From contig NZ_CP170094.1 of NCBI RefSeq assembly GCF_042180575.1, positions 4,030,001 through 4,094,000 of the forward strand: a stretch of 64,000 nt of DNA, read 5' to 3'. Positions within the stretch are counted from its first letter, which is position 1, and each line of letters starts with the position of its first letter. A program made the translations under genes and the position numbers. Source of the DNA: Bernardetia sp042180575 (GTDB taxonomy: Bacteria; Bacteroidota; Bacteroidia; Cytophagales; Bernardetiaceae). Of this stretch, positions 8,661 to 14,854 are shown one piece after another. The notes under the pieces are model-generated. The model did no database searches and was not told the DNA's origin. It saw only the letters and a program-made list of their open reading frames with translations.

Positions 8661-9098
8661 ATGAAATATAAAAAAATAAAAAATATTTTATCTGTTTTGA
8701 TACTAGTTATCATATCAAACATTTTATTTTTCACTCAATTTTCTTGTAAGGCACAAAACTGTAATACATTATTTATTAATGACATAGAAGTGTCTAAAAT
8801 TCAATTTTTAAAAATAAATTGCCCATCTAATAAAAAAGTAATTGAATCAATCAGTTATACTGATAGTACAATAGATTCAATGAAAATAAGTATCATTAGA
8901 TCTAATGGAATGGTGGCAGAGAGTTTTTTATGTAATGATGTAGGAGTAAATATTGATATAGACGATACTTATGTTAATGACTTGGAAATTCTAATAAGTA
9001 TTGCTTCAAATATGGATTTACTTAGTTTTACTATATTCAAAAAGAAAGAAAAAATATATATTTACATTCCATTAATAGTAAACGATAATTGTCATTAA
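8661..9098 (+). CDS. Small predicted lipoprotein, unknown function
   Basis: 145 residues. The N-terminus is basic then hydrophobic and ends in a lipobox-like FSCKA (Cys about 29), so it is probably a lipoprotein; a signal peptidase I site is the alternative. The mature part is about 115 residues of beta-rich sequence with no recognised domain. It follows the truncated tail at 8529-8652 by 8 bp. That arrangement is seen for toxin/immunity tails, but nothing in the sequence proves such a role. Confidence 0.5.
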   Translation: MKYKKIKNILSVLILVIISNILFFTQFSCKAQNCNTLFINDIEVSKIQFLKINCPSNKKVIESISYTDSTIDSMKISIIRSNGMVAESFLCNDVGVNIDIDDTYVNDLEILISIASNMDLLSFTIFKKKEKIYIYIPLIVNDNCH

Positions 9099-9102
9099 TT
9101 CT

Positions 9103-9157
9103 CCTGCTGTCGCTCGTAAAACGGCTCTCGCTTGACTTTGCCGAGTGAGTTCTATGT
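9103..9157. repeat. Dispersed repeat C, copy 2 (55 bp)
   Basis: One mismatch to 8244-8298. It lies just upstream of repeat D copy 1 and the ISAs1 element. Confidence 0.75.
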
Positions 9158-9166
9158 ATTCGGCAT

Positions 9167-9211
9167 CTTGCCGTGGTTTTTGTATTTCTGTTGCAAGTGG
9201 GAATTAGATTT
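9167..9211. repeat. Dispersed repeat D, copy 1 (45 bp)
   Basis: Identical over 45 bases to 11065-11109 (cttgccgtggtttttgtatt ... gggaattagattt). The ISAs1-family element is inserted at its right end; the final tagattt is repeated after the IS at 10390-10396. Confidence 0.8.
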
Positions 9212-9213
9212 AT

Positions 9214-10389
9214 CAGACTAAACGCACTATTAAATGAACATTTTGGTAAAAAGTTGTTCAGCATAGCTTGTATTCCAATTAATTTTATTCATCATTTTTT
9301 TAGTGCTAAGTTTAGTTTCATACATTTTAGCAGCATTTAGTATTATTTTTCTGACTAGTGCTAAATTATGAACTGAATTGTCTTTTCGGTTTCTTTTTTC
9401 GTCTTCTTTTAAAATAACGTCTAGTTGCCAATGTAATTTATTTTCTATTGCCCAATGCCCTCTAGCTAATTTATAGGCTTGTTTTGCACTCAAATTTTTA
9501 ATACTTGAGATATAATAGCGTATATGTTCTCCTCGTAATGAGCTATTTGTAGTTAATTTTATTAAAGTTACTAAACCTAACCAATTAGCTAGATTTTCTA
9601 TCCATTTACAGTTTGAACTTACCTCTACTTTATATTCTACTACTTGATTAGCACTTGCTGACCAATCTTGTGTCTCAAATATATCATCAGCCTTTTCTAC
9701 TTTAAAAGTAAGCTCTGTTTGCTCTAAAAGATGTTTTTGGTTTCCTTTTAGGGCTAAAAAATAATCTCCTTCTTTCTCTATAATCTGTTGAGCAATCGCT
9801 TGTTGTGTTCCCATAGCATCTAAAGAAACAACATATCCTTTCAAATAAAGCATTCCTAAAAGAGCTGGAATAGCCGTAATTTCATTACTTTTTTCTTCTA
9901 CTTGAACCTGTCCTAAACTCAAACCTAGTTCACTAGCAACAGCACTAACTAAATAAATCCCCGTTTTACTACCCCGAAGAGCTTTTCCATCCACACTAAT
10001 TTGCTGATAAGGTAAACCTAAATCTTTAATGCAAGCTGAAATCCAATCCATAAAACAACTATTAAAAAAAGCACTATCTAAGTGTAAAAAAACTCTACGT
10101 ATAGTATCATGGGAAGGAATTCCGTTAGGCAAACGTAGAAAATTTTGTAAAAATTCCTTTTTCTCAATACCAAAATCGGCTATTTCTTCATAACCATCTG
10201 CACCATGAAAAATAGCACATACACTTAAAAGCAAAATATCCTGCAAATTGTGCAAGTAATTTTTATTTTGCCTACGAAAATCAGGAACTTCTGATAAATA
10301 AGAGCTTAAACTGACCATAAAAGAGAAAAAATTAAAAGTGAGAACGAAAATTAACTCTTTTTTATTAATTTTATAGTGCGTTTAGTCTG
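9214..10389 (-). mobile_element. ISAs1-family insertion sequence, apparently intact
   Basis: The ends form an inverted repeat of 22 bp with one mismatch: cagactaaacgcactat at 9214-9230, and its complement at 10373-10389. A 7-bp direct repeat, tagattt, flanks the element (9205-9211 and 10390-10396), close to the 8-10 bp target duplication usual for this family. One full-length transposase gene fills the element. Confidence 0.9.
9230..10318 (-). CDS. ISAs1-family transposase
   Basis: 362 residues, the usual family length. The N-terminal DDE_Tnp_1-associated region is seen in SEVPDFRRQNKNYLHNLQDI and LPNGIPSHDTIRRVF. The DDE core follows: QISVDGKALRGSKT (first Asp), VVSLDAMGTQQAIAQQI (second Asp), and ARGHWAIENKLHWQLDV (the Glu). 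All catalytic positions appear present and there is no frameshift, so the element is probably active or recently active. It is related to the 'H-repeat associated' proteins of enterobacteria. Confidence 0.93.
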   Translation of the reverse strand: MVSLSSYLSEVPDFRRQNKNYLHNLQDILLLSVCAIFHGADGYEEIADFGIEKKEFLQNFLRLPNGIPSHDTIRRVFLHLDSAFFNSCFMDWISACIKDLGLPYQQISVDGKALRGSKTGIYLVSAVASELGLSLGQVQVEEKSNEITAIPALLGMLYLKGYVVSLDAMGTQQAIAQQIIEKEGDYFLALKGNQKHLLEQTELTFKVEKADDIFETQDWSASANQVVEYKVEVSSNCKWIENLANWLGLVTLIKLTTNSSLRGEHIRYYISSIKNLSAKQAYKLARGHWAIENKLHWQLDVILKEDEKRNRKDNSVHNLALVRKIILNAAKMYETKLSTKKMMNKINWNTSYAEQLFTKMFI

Positions 10390-10429
10390 TAGATTTTGAG
10401 ATAATACAACTTTTATACTATCAATTTCG

Positions 10430-10437
10430 TATATTTG
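10430..10437 (+). promoter_or_regulatory. Possible Bacteroidota -7 box
   Basis: TATATTTG matches the TAnnTTTG consensus exactly, but no clear -33 TTG lies at the proper distance. Transcription from here would run about 120 bases into the hairpin at 10521-10562 and contain no obvious protein frame. Confidence 0.25.
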
Positions 10438-10520
10438 TATAAAAATAGTAACCGAAGTCGTTTTTAGGCGTGAGTAATTGGGTTTTAGAACATAATTACG
10501 TCGGTGAGGTTTTTTATATA

Positions 10521-10562
10521 GCCTTCTTTGAATAATTTATTATTTAGTGGAAGGCTTTTTCT
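10521..10562. terminator. Terminator-like repeat, intact copy 1
   Basis: Stem gccttc / gaaggc around ttgaataatttattatt, followed by a T run. The same core recurs at 11171-11212 and, split by the IS110 element, at 13250-13270 plus 14713-14737. It also overlaps the 3' end of the PBECR-like gene. Confidence 0.6.
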
Positions 10563-10992
10563 TGTAAAGTGTTTGCAGCATTATTCGACTTACTTTTTTC
10601 TTTTTCTTACTGGTAATTCGTCTAATCTCAAAAATAGCTATTAGAGTAGTTTCTGTATTTTTATGAAATAAAATAGATTTTTTGCCTTTTTTCTCATCTT
10701 TCAAAATTAAATCAGCTTCAAAAACTACTTCTATAAGTTTTGGAAAGTCAGATTCTTCGATAGGCAGTTGTGAAGTATTTAATTCTTTATCTTTTCCGTG
10801 TCGGTTTAAACTATGACGAATACTGTATGAATCTATTGAAACTAAAAAGTTATTCAAATCTTCTTCTGTTTCTTCTATTATTTTTTGAGAAAATTCGGTT
10901 TCTATTTTTCCTAAATCAATTATTTTTAATTCATTATCTTCATTCGCTAGTATTTCCTCAACAAACTTTTCAATAGACTCTTTTATATTCAT
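10540..10992 (-). CDS. Stand-alone PBECR-like (barnase/EndoU/RelE-type) nuclease domain
   Basis: 150 residues from the ATG at 10992; an in-frame TTG four codons upstream is less likely. An acidic helical N-terminus precedes the motif SIRHSLNRHG (His60, His65), then 'ESDFPKLIEVVFEADLILKD', then a KSILFHKN strand and a C-terminal KVSRIMLQTLYKKK strand. This layout resembles the phage PBECR families of barnase-EndoU-ColicinE5-RelE-like nucleases, normally carried as C-terminal domains of phage head or toxin proteins. Here the domain is nearly alone. An RNase toxin role is inferred. No immunity gene is recognisable beside it. Confidence 0.5.
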   Translation of the reverse strand: MNIKESIEKFVEEILANEDNELKIIDLGKIETEFSQKIIEETEEDLNNFLVSIDSYSIRHSLNRHGKDKELNTSQLPIEESDFPKLIEVVFEADLILKDEKKGKKSILFHKNTETTLIAIFEIRRITSKKKKKVSRIMLQTLYKKKPSTK

Positions 10993-11064
10993 TTTTTGGT
11001 ACAATTTAATATAGTTTACAAATGTAAAAAATAAAATTTACCAATCTCTAGAATTTAGAAAATC

Positions 11065-11109
11065 CTTGCCGTGGTTTTTGTATTTCTGTTGCAAGTGGGA
11101 ATTAGATTT
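11065..11109. repeat. Dispersed repeat D, copy 2 (45 bp), uninterrupted
   Basis: Identical to 9167-9211. It represents the site without the ISAs1 insertion and is followed about 60 bp later by the terminator-like repeat at 11171-11212. Confidence 0.8.
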
Positions 11110-11170
11110 TCATTCTAAAATAGTTTGCAAACAGGAAGGAGCGTTTAGGAAAAGGTAAGGCGTTTTATAG

Positions 11171-11212
11171 AACCTTCTTTGAATAATTTATTATTTGAAG
11201 AAGGTTTTTTTT
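11171..11212 (+). terminator. Terminator-like repeat, intact copy 2
   Basis: A 9-bp perfect stem (aaccttctt / aagaaggtt) with loop tgaataatttattatttg and an eight-base T run. It is the best-preserved copy of the dispersed hairpin. Confidence 0.75.
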
Positions 11213-11280
11213 GACCTATTTTCAAAATTAATAAATTCTTATATTTGTAAAGTCACTTTTCATTCGAAACAATATAAATT

Positions 11281-11880
11281 ATGCCCTATTCTTATACAAA
11301 CCGACAAGGTAAAGTCCATTATTTTAAGCAAGTTGAAACCAAAAAAGGTGGATATCGCTATTATGTTACTACCTCAGACAAATTCCCTGATTTAATAGAA
11401 GCTGTTCCTTTAGATTATGAAATTGCTGAATTGCCCGAAGATGCTAGAGTGGTCATTCGTAAGAAAAAGCCAGTAATCATAACTCGTGAAGAAATAGAAG
11501 TTACACATGATGCAATAGAAGAGTTTTCAGCTATTAATGACTTCTTTATACATGCTGAGGAAGAATATATTTATGTTTACCATTCTCAGTTCAATTATAC
11601 AGCAGGTCAAGAAGATAATTTGAGCAGAGAAGAAGCAAAGGAGGTTTTTGGAGATACTATTGAACGATGGATGAAATTCTTTACCTCATTGAGATTTAAG
11701 TTAATTGATAAAAAAGAAAGATTATTTCAAACAGAACGTACAGTTTATTTGAGTTTGTATGGACATGATTTTCACCCTGTGGGCGAAATAGGACTGATTG
11801 AAGATGTTGCACGAGATTATGGACAGTATCTAGGGCGTGAAACTTTCTTTGATTTAGAACCGAAAGATTTAAAATTCTAG
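11281..11880 (+). CDS. Hypothetical protein
   Basis: 199 residues, soluble, acidic. It opens with a short basic/aromatic module (YSYTNRQGKVHYFKQVETKK, then GGYRYYV) that resembles small N-terminal modules of SWIM-type and other DNA-associated hypothetical proteins. The remainder is alpha/beta without a known motif. It has no signal peptide or membrane segment. It is followed 81 bp downstream by a Uma2 gene on the same strand. Function not recognised. Confidence 0.6.
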   Translation: MPYSYTNRQGKVHYFKQVETKKGGYRYYVTTSDKFPDLIEAVPLDYEIAELPEDARVVIRKKKPVIITREEIEVTHDAIEEFSAINDFFIHAEEEYIYVYHSQFNYTAGQEDNLSREEAKEVFGDTIERWMKFFTSLRFKLIDKKERLFQTERTVYLSLYGHDFHPVGEIGLIEDVARDYGQYLGRETFFDLEPKDLKF

Positions 11881-11961
11881 GACACTACTTTTCATAGTAG
11901 AACATCAAAACCATTTAATGCGTATATTTAAGAAAGCATTTACCATTAATTCTCAAAAGCC

Positions 11962-12549
11962 ATGCAACAACAAAAACAAAGCAGACTTTCATTAGAAGAT
12001 TATATACAACTAGAAGAAGAAACGCATCAAAAATATGAATACTACAACGGCTATGTAGAAGCGATGGCAGGAGGAACGTATGAACATAATACGATTACTA
12101 CAAATATTTTGTCAGAAATAAATATGAAGCTAAAAGGCAAATCATGCCAAATAATGAATAGTGATACAAAACTTTACTTAGAAAACAGCAATAGTTATCT
12201 TTATCCTGATGCGATGATTTTTTGTGGAGAAAAAGAACGAGCTGAAAACTATAAAGATGCTTTCAAAAATCCTGTTGTGATTATAGAAGTATTGTCAAAA
12301 TCTACCGAAGCATTCGATAGAGGAGATAAATTTGATTTATACAGACAACTTTTCTCACTTCGTCATTATGTTTTGGTAAAACAAGATGAAGCAAAAATTC
12401 AGATTTATTCTCGTCAGAGTCCAACTTCATTATGGAATATTCAGACTATTGAAGGTTTGGAAAATTCGCTTGAGTTGGTCATTTCTGAAACCGAAACGTT
12501 AAATGTTCCTTTCGTTGATATTTATGATAGAATAGTTTTTGAAAATTAA
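11962..12549 (+). CDS. Uma2-family (DUF820) restriction-fold protein
   Basis: 195 residues. It has the Uma2 pattern: LSLEDYIQLEEETHQKYEYYNGYVEAMAGG-type N-terminus, then YPDAMIFCG, then VVIIEVLSKSTEAFDRGDKF and a 'HYVLVKQDEAKIQIYSR' strand. The Asp and Glu of the PD-(D/E)XK fold are present. These proteins are often annotated as endonucleases, but activity is unproven. It is followed 3 bp later by an antitoxin-like gene, so the two are coexpressed. Confidence 0.85.
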   Translation: MQQQKQSRLSLEDYIQLEEETHQKYEYYNGYVEAMAGGTYEHNTITTNILSEINMKLKGKSCQIMNSDTKLYLENSNSYLYPDAMIFCGEKERAENYKDAFKNPVVIIEVLSKSTEAFDRGDKFDLYRQLFSLRHYVLVKQDEAKIQIYSRQSPTSLWNIQTIEGLENSLELVISETETLNVPFVDIYDRIVFEN

Positions 12550-12552
12550 ATT

Positions 12553-12771
12553 ATGAACAATTCAGATATAAAACTCAATTTATTTCGTCGTATAGATATG
12601 CTTTCCGATGATGTATTGCAAGACCTTCAAAAAGGAGTAGATAATTTTATTGCTAAAAAAAGTGTTTCGCCACCTCTAAAAGAACGAAAGTTTGGAGCAA
12701 TGAAAGGACTTGTAACTTATATGTCAGATGATTTTGATGAGCCTTTAGAAGATTTTAAAGACTATATGTAA
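12553..12771 (+). CDS. DUF2281 / VapB-type antitoxin-like protein
   Basis: 72 residues. The C-terminus 'FGAMKGLVTYMSDDFDEPLE' followed by DFKDYM is the signature of DUF2281 antitoxin-like proteins, normally paired with a PIN-domain VapC toxin. The N-terminus is a short helical region (LFRRIDMLSDDVLQDLQ). No PIN-domain gene lies downstream; the neighbours are Uma2 (3 bp upstream) and a membrane protein. It is therefore an orphan antitoxin, or uses another partner. Confidence 0.75.
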   Translation: MNNSDIKLNLFRRIDMLSDDVLQDLQKGVDNFIAKKSVSPPLKERKFGAMKGLVTYMSDDFDEPLEDFKDYM

Positions 12772-12786
12772 AGTAAAACTCAAATT

Positions 12787-13200
12787 ATGAAAACAGGGAA
12801 AATAGATTTAGGAGAGTTTAGTAAGGAAGCCTTAATTCTTGTTATTTTTCTAGCTCCTTATTTATATGCGTTATTCAACTGGGAAAACTTGCCTCCGTTT
12901 ATTGAAATTTATGAGGGTGAATATTCATTGAGTAAGACGGAATATATTTTTGAAGGAGGTGTAGCTGTATTTGTATTGTATATATTAATGGCAGGTGGCA
13001 GTAATAAAACTAAGAAGAAGCGTTTCTACCCTTTTCGTTTACTCCTTCATTCTTATGCAAGTGCTGTCATGTTTTTGATAATGATTGGAACAGACAGCAA
13101 ACACATAAACGTACCTTATTTAGGAGTTGTGCTTACCCTTCTTTTTATATTAGCCCTTATACTTCCTAGTCTTTATTATAAGTTTTTTCGTCAGAAGTAA
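12787..13200 (+). CDS. Four-helix membrane protein, unknown function
   Basis: 137 residues with four predicted membrane segments (about 15-31, 55-69, 84-101 and 110-130) and short basic connectors (SNKTKKKRF). No conserved domain recognised. It starts 15 bp after the DUF2281 gene and probably belongs to the same transcript as Uma2 and DUF2281. Confidence 0.55.
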   Translation: MKTGKIDLGEFSKEALILVIFLAPYLYALFNWENLPPFIEIYEGEYSLSKTEYIFEGGVAVFVLYILMAGGSNKTKKKRFYPFRLLLHSYASAVMFLIMIGTDSKHINVPYLGVVLTLLFILALILPSLYYKFFRQK

Positions 13201-13308
13201 AATTGGATAGTAAACTCCCAGCCCTAGCTCATAAAACGATTATCGTTATAACTTTCTTTGAATAATTTATGGTTGTTTGACAATTTTTGCACCTTATTGA
13301 TTTTTTCG

Positions 13309-13376
13309 AATTTTGAACATTGATGGTCGTCGGTGGAGACACCGACAACGGCTATAACCTGCCGTTGAAAACTATG
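13309..13376 (-). ncRNA. Possible structured RNA after the IS110 transposase
   Basis: Read on the minus strand directly after the transposase stop, two tandem hairpins occur: caacggc-aggttata-gccgttg, then tcggtg-tct-caccga. Structured RNA in a noncoding flank is what IS110-family bridge RNAs look like, but loop complementarity to target or donor has not been shown. The 310-bp 5' flank is the other candidate location. Confidence 0.3.
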
Positions 13377-13388
13377 GTAAAACCAAGC

Positions 13389-14402
13389 CTAACCTTTAGA
13401 AAAATTGTTAAAATTTATTCCGTTTCTATCATATAGTGTTTTGTTTTTTACACAAGCAAAAATGCGTTGTATAATCTTATTTCGTAAAGCATTAATCACA
13501 CTCATTTTGTTCTTTCCTTCGGCTACTTTTCTTAGGTAGTAATCTCTCATCTCCCCCTCTACTTTCATAGCAGATAAAGCACACATGTGCAAAGCTGTTT
13601 TGAGGGTTTTGTTCGCCATTTTTGACACTCTTGCCCTTCCTTTAAATTTTCCAGATGAATTTTCAAAAGGCACAACACCACAATAAGAAGCTAGTTGTTT
13701 GGCAGTATCAAATTTGGTAAACCCGTCGGTAGCTACTAGTAACTGAATCGCTGTTACTTTTCCAACACCTACTACAGAAGTGGTGAGCCGATAGAGTTCT
13801 TTAAGCTCAGGGTCATCTTTGATAATTTGATGCATTTGTTTTTCTATTTCTTCTATGCGAAGACTCAAGTGTTCCAACGTTGTTTTAGAGCTTTCCTCTA
13901 GAAGCTGCTGAATAGACGCTTTGCTAAATTGACTCTGCTCACTAACGTAGGTTTCTAGCTCCTGTCTATGAGTAACTAGCTTTTTTCGTAGTGTCTGCAA
14001 GGTTTTTAGGGTTTCTAGCTCTTGAGTAGGAGGAGTATATAAGTTCGCTTTGTCTTGAAAACGAAAGGCATAAGCTGCGATATTTTCAGCATCAACTTTG
14101 TCGCTTTTGAGCTTTTTGACACCCATAGAACGTTTAATTTGAATAGCATTTTCTACCCAAATGGCACAATCAAATTTCATCAAAGCGATAACAAGCCAGT
14201 TGATATACATACCTGTATGTTCCATACAAAACAAACTTTTCTCTAGCTCATAAAGGTCTTGAAAAGAAAAAAGATAGGTCTGTATTGTCTTTAAATTATT
14301 TGCAATACGCTGGTGATCTACTAACTTTCCTTCTTGAAGAATAGCAATATCTAAATGTTCTTTACTCACATCGATGCCTATAAAATTTTGGTAAGTCTGC
14401 AT
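13389..14402 (-). CDS. IS110-family (DEDD) transposase/recombinase
   Basis: 337 residues, full family length. The N-terminal RuvC-like DEDD domain begins FIGIDVSKEHLDIAI (first Asp), with MEHTGMYINWL (Glu) and KSDKVDAENIAAYA (Asp pair). A coiled-coil linker follows, then the C-terminal Transposase_20 domain: SVVGVGKVTAIQLL, LASYCGVVPFENSSG and a serine-containing SKMANKTLKTALH segment. IS110 recombinases use a bridge RNA to choose target and donor DNA. No frameshift seen. Confidence 0.93.
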   Translation of the reverse strand: MQTYQNFIGIDVSKEHLDIAILQEGKLVDHQRIANNLKTIQTYLFSFQDLYELEKSLFCMEHTGMYINWLVIALMKFDCAIWVENAIQIKRSMGVKKLKSDKVDAENIAAYAFRFQDKANLYTPPTQELETLKTLQTLRKKLVTHRQELETYVSEQSQFSKASIQQLLEESSKTTLEHLSLRIEEIEKQMHQIIKDDPELKELYRLTTSVVGVGKVTAIQLLVATDGFTKFDTAKQLASYCGVVPFENSSGKFKGRARVSKMANKTLKTALHMCALSAMKVEGEMRDYYLRKVAEGKNKMSVINALRNKIIQRIFACVKNKTLYDRNGINFNNFSKG

Positions 14403-14854
14403 AAAAAGTTAATTTAGGGTTACCTAATTTAAAAAATGATTCATCATATTCAATCGGACTTAAAACCTTATCTAATGAGTTTATTTTTAGGTCAATAAAA
14501 ATACTCCGAAAACTATTTGAGTTTGAGATTGAATAAAGGTAGGAAGAGGCTGTTTCGAGAGATAGATTTTTATAGTCTGGCTCGTTTCATAGGTTCTCTT
14601 CCTACTAGATGAATTCTTAAATACAAGATAAGAAATTACATCTATTTTATCTACTACAAACCTAAAGGTTGGTGTCCCACCAACGACATAGTGCAAAAAT
14701 TATCAGAGAACCTTATTTATTATTTGAAGAGTTTTTTTATGTCTTGATTTGACTGTTTTAAAAATGTTTTGTTTCACAAAAAAAGTCAAAATCTAAACAA
14801 CCTTTAAAAACATAAAGTTGGAAATAATATAATTTAACTATCAAAAAAATCAAC
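14403..14854. other. Gap: IS110 5' flank and TonB receptor leader
   Basis: 14403-14712 is the noncoding 5' flank of the IS110 element (bridge-RNA candidate) and includes a gttggtg-tcc-caccaac hairpin at about 14668-14685. 14713-14737 is the right half of the split terminator repeat. The rest is the AT-rich leader of the TonB receptor gene. Frames in this stretch look non-coding. Confidence 0.5.

Larger units (their letters stand above)
13271..14712 (-). mobile_element. IS110-family element inside a terminator repeat
   Basis: The boundaries are set by a 22-bp imperfect inverted repeat (19 of 22): ggttgtttgacaatttttgc at the left, and its complement ending gcaaaaattatcagagaacc at the right. 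Outside these, 13250-13270 and 14713-14737 are the two halves of the dispersed terminator repeat that is intact at 11171-11212. The target-derived taatttat / ttatttat flank the ends. IS110 elements normally lack long terminal repeats, so the inverted repeats may belong to the IS1111-type subgroup or to a host element that was itself invaded. Confidence 0.7.

Noticed and set aside
9037..9264. Minus-strand frame over repeats C and D
   Set aside because: Derived from the dispersed repeats; not a gene.
14487..14696. Minus-strand 69-codon frame in the IS110 5' flank
   Set aside because: Falls in the structured noncoding flank; no protein-like features.
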